Shown one piece after another: positions 9,044 through 16,036 of a DNA stretch of 64,000 nt; position 1 is the first letter of the stretch, and each line of letters starts with the position of its first letter. This DNA comes from Azospirillum sp. Its GTDB lineage: Bacteria > Pseudomonadota > Alphaproteobacteria > Azospirillales > Azospirillaceae. A model generated the notes under the pieces. That model did not search any database. It was not told the origin of the DNA and saw nothing but the letters and a program-made list of their open reading frames with translations. Position numbers and translations under genes: made by a program. Location of the stretch: the NCBI GenBank assembly GCA_027486405.1, contig JAIXPD010000038.1, positions 1 through 64,000 of the forward strand, read 5' to 3'.

Positions 9044-10195
9044 TCAGCTCCCCGACGGTTTGGCGTTGACGACCGCCACCGGCGCGCCGTCGCGAATCTT
9101 CAGTTGTCCCGCCGTGACGACCACATCCCCGGCCTTCAGGCCCTGGGCGATCTCCACCTCGGCGTTGCGGCGTTCGCCCAGCGTGACCTTGGTTTGCGTC
9201 GCCTTGCCGTCCACCACCTTGAACACGAACTGCTCCTTGCCGAAGGCGACGATGGCCTGTTCGGGGATCAGCACGGCGTCCGGCACCACGGTCAGCGTCA
9301 GCGCCACACGGGCGAACAGGCCGGGGCGCAGCGCGCCGTCGGGGTTGGCGACGCGGGCGCGGATGACCACGGCGCGGCCGTTCACATCGACCAGCGGATC
9401 GATGGCGTAGACCTCGCCGTCAAAGCTGCGCCCGGCGAAGGCGTCGACCGAAACCTTCACCGTCTGGCCGATCTTCACCGTGGGCAGGAACATTTCCGGG
9501 ACGCGGAAATCCAGCTTCAGGGTGTCGATGGCCTCCAGATTGACGATGTCCTTGCCGGACTGGACAAAATCGCCGATCGACACCTTGCGCAGCCCAAGCA
9601 CGCCGTCGAACGGGGCGGTCAGCACCAGCTTGTCCAATTGGGCCTTGGCCAGTTGAACCGCCGCCTCGTCCGCCAACAGCTTGGCCGCCGCCTGCTCGCG
9701 GGTGCGGACCGGGCCGGTGTTCTGGCGCACCAACTGATCGGCGCGCGACAGTTCCGCGCGGGAAAAGGCGATGCTGGCCTGGGCCTGTGCCAGCGTGGCC
9801 CGCGCGATGGAGTCGTCGAGCCGGATCAGGATCGCGCCCTTGGTGACGCGCTGGCCTTCCTGGAAGGTGATCTCGGCAACCCGCCCGGCGATTTCCGGCC
9901 GGATGACCACCGATTCGTTGGACAGCAGCGAGCCGACCGCCGTGACCGACCGTGCAACCGCACCGATGCGGACCGGCGTGGCCTCCACCGGCATCGGCGG
10001 GGCACCGCCAGGGGACGGCCCGGCCGGGGCGGCTGGCTTGGCCGCACCGATGTCTCCCGGAATGGGGACGCCATGGCTTTTCAGCAGCGCGACCAGTTCG
10101 GGCACGGTTCCGCCCTGCTTGACGAAATGCCAGTAAGCGCCACCGCCCAACGCGGCGAGGACCAGAAGGGCGAGGATGCGGAGCGGATGACGCAT
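9044..10195 (-). CDS. RND efflux periplasmic adaptor (membrane fusion protein)
   Basis: A 383-residue HlyD/AcrA-type adaptor linking the pump to an outer-membrane channel. From the ATG at 10195 it begins MRHPLRILALLVLAALGGG, an N-terminal anchor, followed by a proline-rich linker. Then come the first lipoyl half (SVVIRPEIAGRVAEITFQEG), a coiled-coil hairpin with about 80 residues of Ala/Gln/Leu helices, the second lipoyl half (LTAPFDGVLGLRKVSIGDFV), and the beta-barrel and membrane-proximal domains. The frame is open to 10255, but that leader is not signal-like, so 10195 is preferred. The operon promoter must lie upstream, overlapping the operator-like palindrome at 10255-10281. Confidence 0.93.
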   Translation of the reverse strand: MRHPLRILALLVLAALGGGAYWHFVKQGGTVPELVALLKSHGVPIPGDIGAAKPAAPAGPSPGGAPPMPVEATPVRIGAVARSVTAVGSLLSNESVVIRPEIAGRVAEITFQEGQRVTKGAILIRLDDSIARATLAQAQASIAFSRAELSRADQLVRQNTGPVRTREQAAAKLLADEAAVQLAKAQLDKLVLTAPFDGVLGLRKVSIGDFVQSGKDIVNLEAIDTLKLDFRVPEMFLPTVKIGQTVKVSVDAFAGRSFDGEVYAIDPLVDVNGRAVVIRARVANPDGALRPGLFARVALTLTVVPDAVLIPEQAIVAFGKEQFVFKVVDGKATQTKVTLGERRNAEVEIAQGLKAGDVVVTAGQLKIRDGAPVAVVNAKPSGS

Positions 10196-10254
10196 GGACG
10201 GGATCCGAACGACGTTTCGTTTCAACCGGCGCGCAATCAGGCGGCACCCCGGCA

Positions 10255-10281
10255 AACTAAACTATATCGTTCAGTTCAGTT
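10255..10281. promoter_or_regulatory. operator-like inverted repeat before the efflux operon
   Basis: AACT-A-AACT-ATA (10255-10266) faces TTC-AGTT-C-AGTT (10270-10281) across TCG. The two 12-base arms match at 9 positions when one is reverse-complemented. Each arm is itself a repeat of AACT at 5-base spacing. A TATAGT -10-like element for the minus strand lies inside it. TetR-family repressors typically bind palindromes placed like this ahead of RND operons, but no such regulator gene is in the window. Confidence 0.5.
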
Positions 10282-10346
10282 CCGATGTCGAGACGGTTCC
10301 AACCGCAACCGCATCAGGGCGGGGTTGACGCGATGGGGCTTGCCGT

Positions 10347-11210
10347 TCACGACTCGTTCAGGGTCAGAAATTCCTGGAAATTGGCGCAACGCCCGGCCTG
10401 GAACGCGGCGGTGTAGGCGGCGTTGCGGGCGCGCTTGGCCTCCAGCGCCGCCGCGAATCGGACGCGCAGCTCCGGGTCGGCGATGCGCAGCCCGTCGCCC
10501 GCCAGCCGGTCCAGCACATGGCGGTAACACCCATCGGCCCGCGCGCCGCTGTCGGCGGAAAAGGTGATGGACCCGGCGCGTTGGCGGTATTCGTAGAGCG
10601 GGGTGCGGACCAGCGGAACCGGGCCGCTGCGGTCCAGCGTTTGAACGTTGAACACCACATCGTCGCAGAAATTGACGTCCTCCTCCCACCCCGGACACAG
10701 CGCGCGGCGCACCAGCGGAAACATCGGAACCGAGGTGGCGAGGAAGGCGGCGGCGTCGAACGCCACCACGCCGTCGGTGTCGGAAAACAGGATCGACAGG
10801 GGCGAATCATCCTCGTCGCGGACGACGGCGACGTTGTCGAACGCGGCCCCGCGCGCCCAGGCCAACGGGGCCAGCGTGGCCAGCCGTTCGGGCTGGAACC
10901 GGTCGTCGGCGTCGAGCGGCGCGATCAGGGGCAGGGTGGCCGCCGCCAACCCGGCGTTGCGCGCCGCCGGTGCCCCGGCCCCGACCCGTCCGGTTCCGGT
11001 GAAGGTCAGGCGGGGGTCGTCGATGCCCGCCGCCGTCAGGGTTGGCCGGTAATCGGTCCCGTCGTCGCTGACGATCACCGCCTGCCAGTGGGGCCAGCTT
11101 TGCGCCAGCAGGCTGTTCACCGCGCGGGCGATGGTGTCGTGCGCGCGATGGGCGGCGATGATGACCGACACCCCCACCGGCTTGCCGGATTCCGTTGGCG
11201 ATCCGTTCAT
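10347..11210 (-). CDS. glycosyltransferase family 2
   Basis: A 287-residue GT-A glycosyltransferase. It has the N-terminal VSVIIAAHRAHDTIARAVNS nucleotide-binding start, VSDDGTDY, and the metal-binding D-x-D in APLDADDRF near residue 100. A C-terminal half with FCDDVVFNV and YRQRAGSIT is typical of enzymes that decorate polysaccharide or protein. It has no membrane segment. It stands alone between the efflux operon and clpP, convergent with neither, so its target cannot be read from context. The glycosylation island from 35 kb is a possible functional partner. Confidence 0.88.
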   Translation of the reverse strand: MNGSPTESGKPVGVSVIIAAHRAHDTIARAVNSLLAQSWPHWQAVIVSDDGTDYRPTLTAAGIDDPRLTFTGTGRVGAGAPAARNAGLAAATLPLIAPLDADDRFQPERLATLAPLAWARGAAFDNVAVVRDEDDSPLSILFSDTDGVVAFDAAAFLATSVPMFPLVRRALCPGWEEDVNFCDDVVFNVQTLDRSGPVPLVRTPLYEYRQRAGSITFSADSGARADGCYRHVLDRLAGDGLRIADPELRVRFAAALEAKRARNAAYTAAFQAGRCANFQEFLTLNES

Positions 11211-11440
11211 CCGTGTCCTGCCCCTGGTCCTTTTGCACCCAGCCAGTTTGACGACCGGCGATGGGCAGCGTCAACGCGCCTGTCGATTTTGGCGTCACCG
11301 GGCGTTGAACCGGAACCCGATACGGGCTATGTGGTGAACCATGCGAGGCGCCGTGCGGCACCATGGTCAGAACAGTCAGGTTTCCGAAATCCAGGCTTCT
11401 CGGTAAGCTTGGGATTGCGACACCAGGGAGAATTACATCA

Positions 11441-12067
11441 ATGGCGCAGGTCGGATACACCCGGTTCGACGACGAACCCGAGAACGAGCCGGACGAGAAG
11501 TCGAAGGACACCGCCCCGCCGCCGTTCGCCGCCATTCAGCAATCGCTGTTCAAGGCGCGCACCGTGCTGATTTTCGGCCAGATCGACATGAAGCTGGCCC
11601 AGGGCGTGACCGCGCAGCTTCTGGCGCTGGCGCATGAGAGCGACGACGACATCACCGTCGTCGTGAACTCCCCCGGCGGCCATGTCGAGGCGGGCGACAC
11701 CATCCACGACATGATCCGTTTCGTGAAGCCGCGCGTCAAAATGCTCGGCACCGGCTGGGTCGCCAGCGCGGGTTGCCATATTTTCCTGGCGGCGGACAAG
11801 GACAACCGCTTCTGCCTGCCCAACACCCGCTTCCTGATTCACCAGCCCTTGGGCGGCACCGGTGGCCGCGCCACCGACATCGCGATCGAGGCCAAGGAAA
11901 TCATCCGCATGCGCGAGCGGCTGAACCGCATCATCGCGCGCGAAACCGGCCAGACCTATGACAAGGTCGCCAAGGATACGGATCGCAACTATTGGATGCT
12001 GGCGGACGAAGCCAAGGAGTACGGCATCGTCAACCACATCATCAACGGCATGGACGAGCTGACGTAA
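11441..12067 (+). CDS. clpP: ClpP-type serine peptidase
   Basis: A 208-residue Clp protease proteolytic subunit homologue. The catalytic triad is intact: Ser109 in TGWVASAGCHIF, His134 in RFLIHQPLGG and Asp181 in DTDRNYWMLADEAKEYG. The oxyanion region VVNSPGGHVEAGD is also present. The N-terminus is a charged, Glu/Asp-rich 28-residue extension, and the usual N-terminal loop that contacts the ATPase is not obvious. ATG 11441 is chosen because AGGGAG lies 10 bases before it; the frame is open to 11363. No clpX or clpA is adjacent, so this may be a second, accessory ClpP and not the housekeeping copy. Confidence 0.88.
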   Translation: MAQVGYTRFDDEPENEPDEKSKDTAPPPFAAIQQSLFKARTVLIFGQIDMKLAQGVTAQLLALAHESDDDITVVVNSPGGHVEAGDTIHDMIRFVKPRVKMLGTGWVASAGCHIFLAADKDNRFCLPNTRFLIHQPLGGTGGRATDIAIEAKEIIRMRERLNRIIARETGQTYDKVAKDTDRNYWMLADEAKEYGIVNHIINGMDELT

Positions 12068-12087
12068 CCACGCCGCTGCACTCAATG

Positions 12088-12122
12088 AAAAACCCCCGCT
12101 CCATTGGAACGGGGGTTTTTTG
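12088..12122 (+). terminator. rho-independent terminator after clpP
   Basis: AAACCCCCG pairs with CGGGGGTTT across a short loop, followed by six T. It lies about 20 bases past the clpP stop. The A-tract on the other side makes it usable from the minus strand as well, where the small gene at 12193 ends. Confidence 0.85.
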
Positions 12123-12176
12123 TTTCCTGATCTTGTCTCGCAGCGGCGTCACGCCGCGCGCCGATCACACCGTTGC

Positions 12177-12210
12177 GTTCAAACCGTGACGTTCAAACCG
12201 TGACGTTCAA
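12177..12210. repeat. 14-bp tandem repeat spanning a stop codon
   Basis: The unit GTTCAAACCGTGAC occurs at 12177-12190 and 12191-12204, then six more bases to 12210. On the minus strand it duplicates the last codons and stop (coding for NVTV-stop) of the small gene ending at 12193, so the copy lies just past the stop codon. Confidence 0.85.
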
Positions 12211-12495
12211 CAGGGATCCGCGCGGGGCGCTGCGATAGCCCTGGCCGTTGACCTGGGCGGCGAGAGCGGCCGCGTTGGTGTCCACCGACTGGCCGTTCTT
12301 CGTGCTGGTCTGCGTGTCGCGGGGCTGTTCGGACTTGCCAGCCGCCTGCGGGGCCGCCACCGTTTGGGTGCGCACCACCGGCGTGGTTTGCTGCGCCGCC
12401 TGAACCGCCGGGGACAACGCAAACTGCGTGGCCAAGGTCAGCGGCACTTGCGGTTTGATCGCCTGAAGCGAAGGGGTGGGGGCGTTTATCTGCAT
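12193..12495 (-). CDS. small Gln/Ala/Thr-rich protein with C-terminal LLNVTV
   Basis: A 100-residue protein starting MQINAPTPSLQAIKPQ. It is low in complexity (Gln, Ala, Thr, Val), with no cysteine, no signal peptide and no membrane segment. Its last residues, RGSLLNVTV, recall the end of the YjfB-like motility protein at 44612 (RGQNLNISV). This composition and tail are typical of small flagellum-associated proteins in alphaproteobacteria, so a motility link is possible but unproven. The ATG at 12495 is preferred over 12540 because the extra 15 residues do not fit the composition. The ribosome-binding site is weak. Confidence 0.6.
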   Translation of the reverse strand: MQINAPTPSLQAIKPQVPLTLATQFALSPAVQAAQQTTPVVRTQTVAAPQAAGKSEQPRDTQTSTKNGQSVDTNAAALAAQVNGQGYRSAPRGSLLNVTV

Positions 12496-12598
12496 GATTG
12501 ACAGATATGTGCCTTTCCACCCCACCGCACAAGACCCCAAACCGCATGGACCATGACACAGCCATGCAGCGATCGGGGGTCCCGGGGCCGAAGAGCGG

Positions 12599-13876
12599 TC
12601 AGGCGGGCGTCGCCACCGCCTTGCGGGACAGCGCCAGCGGCGCGAAGACGCACAGCGCCTGAACGGCGACCACCACCAGCATCACCAGCCGATGCCCATC
12701 GGCCCCATAACCGCCGCCCCCTGTGGCAAAAGGACCCAGCGCCCAGCCCATCGCCGGTTGCAGGGTGAAGGCGACGACGAACATCAGCAGATTGACCGCC
12801 GTGTTGACCCGCCCGGCCAGTTCCGATGGAAAACGCTGGGTCAGCAGCGAATAGCCCATCACCGACGCGCTGGCGAAAAAGGCATAAACCGGCCACCCCA
12901 CCACCGGCGGCAGACCAACATCCAACGCCATCAACGCCTGCGTCAGCAGGGCGATGGACACGCCGATGGCCTGCACGGCGGGCGGGGTCAGGCCAACACG
13001 GCGGGCGAGGTCGGCCATCATCCCGAACAGGGCAAAGCCCGCCACCATGGCCAGGGCCGCGTGCTGCAAATGAGTGGCCACCGCCAGACGGTCCAACCCG
13101 TCGACGTCGCGCAGCCACGGCCCGGCCCACAGGCTGATGTAGGCCAGGAAGGCCCCCTGAACCCCGGCGCAGCAGGGGGCCAGGCTCCAAAAGACCCGGC
13201 TGCGGAACACGGCGACGGTCCCGGTCATCAGCGCCCCGACGGTCAGTCGCCCGGCGTCCGCGCTGCGGCGTTCGGGAACGACCAGAAACAGCAGAACCGC
13301 CACCGCCACGGTCGCCACCGCGATGCCCCAGAACAGGCCGCGCCAATCGGTGACGTTCAGCAGCAGGCGCACCGGCGTGGTGGCGAACACCGCGCCCAAG
13401 CCGCCGCAGGCCAGAAACAGGCCGTTGACCGTCGGCAACCGCTCGCGCGGCCACCACATGACGGTGGCGGTCAGGGCCGCCATCAGGCAGGCCGACACGC
13501 CCAGCCCGATCAGGCCGCGCCCCAGGGCCAGGGTTGGCAAATCCTCGCCAACCGCGAACAGCGCCGCCCCGGCGGCGGCCACCAGCAACAACGCGGATTC
13601 CACCCGTCGCGGGCCATAGCGGTCGAGCAGCAGGCCCAAAAGCGGTTGGAACAGGCCGAAAGCGATAAAATAGGCGCTGGTCAGCAAGCCCAACCCCGCC
13701 GCCGTCAACCCCAGCGACGCCGTCAACTCGTCGGCGATCACCGCGTTGACGGTGCGGTACAGAAAGGACAGGAAATACCCCAACGCGAAGGGAAGAAAGA
13801 CGGTCAGCACCCGCCGGGTCAGGCTGGGGGCGGGCGGACAGGCGGGATGGGACAAGCCAGGGCTGAGATCGGTCAC
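12599..13876 (-). CDS. MFS transporter
   Basis: A 425-residue major facilitator with 12 predicted membrane segments of normal length. The MFS motif A is visible in the loop between TM2 and TM3 (GLLLDRYGPRRV), after the family-typical FLSFLYRTVNAV in TM1. A charged loop (VPERRSADAG) separates the two six-helix halves. The set resembles the small-molecule/organic-anion group, but I cannot assign a substrate. It is a single-gene unit: the neighbours are 103 bases downstream and 677 bases upstream. Confidence 0.9.
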   Translation of the reverse strand: MTDLSPGLSHPACPPAPSLTRRVLTVFLPFALGYFLSFLYRTVNAVIADELTASLGLTAAGLGLLTSAYFIAFGLFQPLLGLLLDRYGPRRVESALLLVAAAGAALFAVGEDLPTLALGRGLIGLGVSACLMAALTATVMWWPRERLPTVNGLFLACGGLGAVFATTPVRLLLNVTDWRGLFWGIAVATVAVAVLLFLVVPERRSADAGRLTVGALMTGTVAVFRSRVFWSLAPCCAGVQGAFLAYISLWAGPWLRDVDGLDRLAVATHLQHAALAMVAGFALFGMMADLARRVGLTPPAVQAIGVSIALLTQALMALDVGLPPVVGWPVYAFFASASVMGYSLLTQRFPSELAGRVNTAVNLLMFVVAFTLQPAMGWALGPFATGGGGYGADGHRLVMLVVVAVQALCVFAPLALSRKAVATPA

Positions 13877-14158
13877 TGGTGTCGGAATCCCATAAGGTGA
13901 TGACGCGATCAGCTAAGACCGGAAGACACCCACCCGTCCAGTCCGTGAAACGGATTGTCAGCCATGCGAACTTGACGGACGGCGCGGACAGGCGCACTCT
14001 GTGCTTCATGCGGGGGTGTCGTCGGCTCAGTCCTCCCTCTCGCACCACCGACCCGCCGGACCGACGGGCCGGAACGACGGCTGGAGTTCGCGCGGCAACG
14101 TCTGATGGCCGTTTCCACACGTGCCAGGCGCGATGACACGTTGCCCGTCCGGCTGACC

Positions 14159-14199
14159 GGCGGCAGGCCCCCAGTCTGGGCCTGCCGCCGATTGTTTTT
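14159..14199 (+). terminator. strong terminator with no gene upstream
   Basis: A perfect 12-bp stem (GGCGGCAGGCCC, 14159-14170, with GGGCCTGCCGCC, 14178-14189) is followed by ATTGTTTTT. It faces the plus strand. The 280 bases before it contain no plausible plus-strand protein, so it may end a small RNA. Confidence 0.65.
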
Positions 14200-14395
14200 G
14201 TGCCGATCCTGCGCAACGCCCGATCCGACCCGCCCCATCGCCTTCGGTCTTTCGCCATAACCGGTTGGACAGGGCGGCACGCCAAAGGTGGTCAACCACC
14301 GGCAAGAAGCGGCCTGGATGACCGACAATCACCATTAAAGATTAAATTTATGACATGTTTGGAAGACCGCCCCAATTTTGCCTCACTCTTCCAGA

Positions 14396-14411
14396 TTAAT
14401 TGACAATTAAC
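14396..14411. promoter_or_regulatory. CtrA-type binding box TTAA-N7-TTAAC
   Basis: TTAA (14396-14399), seven bases, TTAA (14407-14410), then C. This is an exact match to the full CtrA recognition site of alphaproteobacteria. It lies about 145 bases before the lipoprotein start at 14554 and far from the leftward MFS gene, so the rightward operon is the likely target. Confidence 0.6.
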
Positions 14412-14553
14412 CAAGGATGATCCATCGTCGGACGCTGAGCCGTGGAAAAAATCGGTCATTTCCGTGACCTTGATTTGGTTGGAGCGGTTGCAATGACCTT
14501 GCCGCGTTCCAATCTAGCCTGCCGACCCTCTCCGTTCCGAAAGGTGCGACCGC

Positions 14554-15270
14554 ATGACCGCTACGGGCGTCCTCCGCAAGGTGGCCAGAACCGGACGCCA
14601 CTCGCGTTTCCGGTCCATGGGGTTCGTGCTGTCGGCGGTTCCGTTCCTGGCGGGCTGCCCCAGCGCGACCGCCCCCTCCAACGCCGCGATTCCCGACGCG
14701 CGCCTGACCGCAGCGGCCAGCCGCAGCGTGACGCCGGTCCCACGGATCAAACCCCTGCCGCCAACCAGCGCCCTGCCGCCGGTGCAGACCGCCGCGCTGC
14801 CGGACACGGTCGTCGCCGCGACGACGCCCGACACGGTGGCGGCGGCTTCGAACAACGCGGGGACCTCAACCACGCTGTCGGCCGCTCCTTTGTCCTCCGC
14901 TCCCCTGTCGGCGTCCTCCCTGTCGGCGTCCCCCCTGTCGACCACCACCGCCTCCACGCGCCCGCCCCCCACGGCCACGCCCGAAACGCTGGTCGGTTTG
15001 AGCGAGGCGCAAATGGCCAAGCTTCTTGGCACCCCTGCGGCGCGGGAAGACGCGTCACCGGGCCGCGTGTGGCGTTACGCCAAGGGCGGTTGCCGTCTGG
15101 ACGTCTTCTTTTTCATGGACATGACCCAGTCCCAGGATTTCCGCGCCCTTTCCTATGACATGAAGAGCAATCCCAATGGCCCCGACTCCGACCGTCAGTG
15201 CTTTGCCCAGCTCCTCGCCCAATCCGCCACCGCCGACGCCGGCTCCGCGCGGATCATCCGTCGTGACTGA
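14554..15270 (+). CDS. lipoprotein-like protein, first gene of a two-component operon
   Basis: A 238-residue protein with a long basic N-terminus, a hydrophobic stretch and a perfect lipobox (FLAGC, cysteine near residue 35), so probably a lipid-anchored periplasmic protein. Residues 40-145 are a low-complexity Ala/Ser/Thr/Pro linker. The C-terminal 80 residues form a compact domain (LVGLSEAQMAKLLGTP, VWRYAKGGCRLDVFFFMDM) similar in layout to the small BamE/OmlA-like 'LLG-P' domains; I cannot name it precisely. Its stop overlaps the GTG start of the regulator by 8 bases. The SD-like AAAGGTG supports the ATG at 14554. It may present an envelope signal to the kinase two genes on. Confidence 0.8.
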   Translation: MTATGVLRKVARTGRHSRFRSMGFVLSAVPFLAGCPSATAPSNAAIPDARLTAAASRSVTPVPRIKPLPPTSALPPVQTAALPDTVVAATTPDTVAAASNNAGTSTTLSAAPLSSAPLSASSLSASPLSTTTASTRPPPTATPETLVGLSEAQMAKLLGTPAAREDASPGRVWRYAKGGCRLDVFFFMDMTQSQDFRALSYDMKSNPNGPDSDRQCFAQLLAQSATADAGSARIIRRD

Positions 15271-16036
15271 CGCGGCAGCGATCCGCATCGCCCTGGTGGA
15301 CGACGACGATCTGTTCCGCGAATCCCTTGGCCTCAATCTGGCCGACGAAGGCTATGCGGTGGACAGCTTCGACCGGGGCGCGCCCTTGCTCGACCATTTT
15401 GCGGCGGGCGGCACGGCGGACATCGTGCTGTTGGATTGGCGCATGCCCGGCATGGACGGCATCGACGTGCTGCGCCAGATGCGCGAACGCGGCATCGACG
15501 TACCGGTGATCTTCCTCACCGTTCTGTCCGATCAGATCTATGAAGAAGCCGCGCTGGCGGGCGGCGCGCTCGATTTCGTCGAGAAGTCGCGCAGCCTGTC
15601 GATCCTGCTCAAACGCATCGGCCTGATCCTGGGCGGGGCCAAGGGCGGGGCGGAGGACAGCGGTGCCGCCGCCCTTCTGCGTCTGGGCAGCCTGGAGCTG
15701 CGGCAGGAGCACAGCCGGGCCTTTTGGAAGGACACCCGCATCGACCTGACCCTGACGGAGTTCAACATCGTCAGTCTGATGGCGGCGAAACCGGAACAGG
15801 ACGTGTCCTATCGCCAGATTTACGATCTGGTGCATGGCAAGGATTTCGTCGCCGGGTTCGGGCCGTCGGGCTACCGCGCCAACGTCCGTGCCTTCATCAA
15901 GCGCATCCGCCAGAAATTCCGCGCCGCCGATCCCGCGTTCGACTGCATCAAGAACTACCCCGGCTTCGGTTATCGCTGGGGGACCGAAGCCGCCGACGGC
16001 GTGGCGGGGCCGGATCGCGACGATTGTGACGACTGA
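15263..16036 (+). CDS. response regulator with winged-helix output (OmpR/ChvI type)
   Basis: A 257-residue DNA-binding regulator. The receiver has its acidic cluster at 13-16 (LVDDDD), phosphoacceptor Asp58 in IVLLDWRMPGMDG, Thr in FLTVLSD and Lys in FVEKS. The C-terminal winged helix ends with the family-typical IRQKFRAADPAFDCIKNYPG then GFGYRW. The overall style is that of ChvI/OmpR regulators in alphaproteobacteria. The GTG start at 15263 overlaps the upstream stop, and its 3' end overlaps the kinase start by 11 bases, so translation is likely coupled. Its targets are unknown; the lipoprotein in its own operon is a candidate. Confidence 0.92.
   Translation: MTDAAAIRIALVDDDDLFRESLGLNLADEGYAVDSFDRGAPLLDHFAAGGTADIVLLDWRMPGMDGIDVLRQMRERGIDVPVIFLTVLSDQIYEEAALAGGALDFVEKSRSLSILLKRIGLILGGAKGGAEDSGAAALLRLGSLELRQEHSRAFWKDTRIDLTLTEFNIVSLMAAKPEQDVSYRQIYDLVHGKDFVAGFGPSGYRANVRAFIKRIRQKFRAADPAFDCIKNYPGFGYRWGTEAADGVAGPDRDDCDD

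Larger units (their letters stand above)
13877..14553. other. 677-bp gene-free stretch with regulatory signals
   Basis: I see no convincing protein here. It holds a strong terminator hairpin (14159-14199) without a gene before it, a 14-base palindrome GGTGGT-CA-ACCACC (14287-14300), an AT-rich block from about 14335, and a CtrA-type box (14396-14410). It must contain the promoters of the MFS gene (leftward) and of the lipoprotein-regulator-kinase operon (rightward). Confidence 0.6.

Noticed and set aside
5935..9069. Long plus-strand frame opposite the RND pump
   Set aside because: Low-complexity His/Arg/Asp composition and no motif. The minus strand encodes a full-length pump.
13879..14136. 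Possible 85-residue plus-strand gene before the orphan terminator
   Set aside because: Arg/Pro/Thr-rich with no ribosome-binding site and no helix or strand pattern. A 50-residue alternative at about 14102 runs through the terminator stem, so it is also unlikely.
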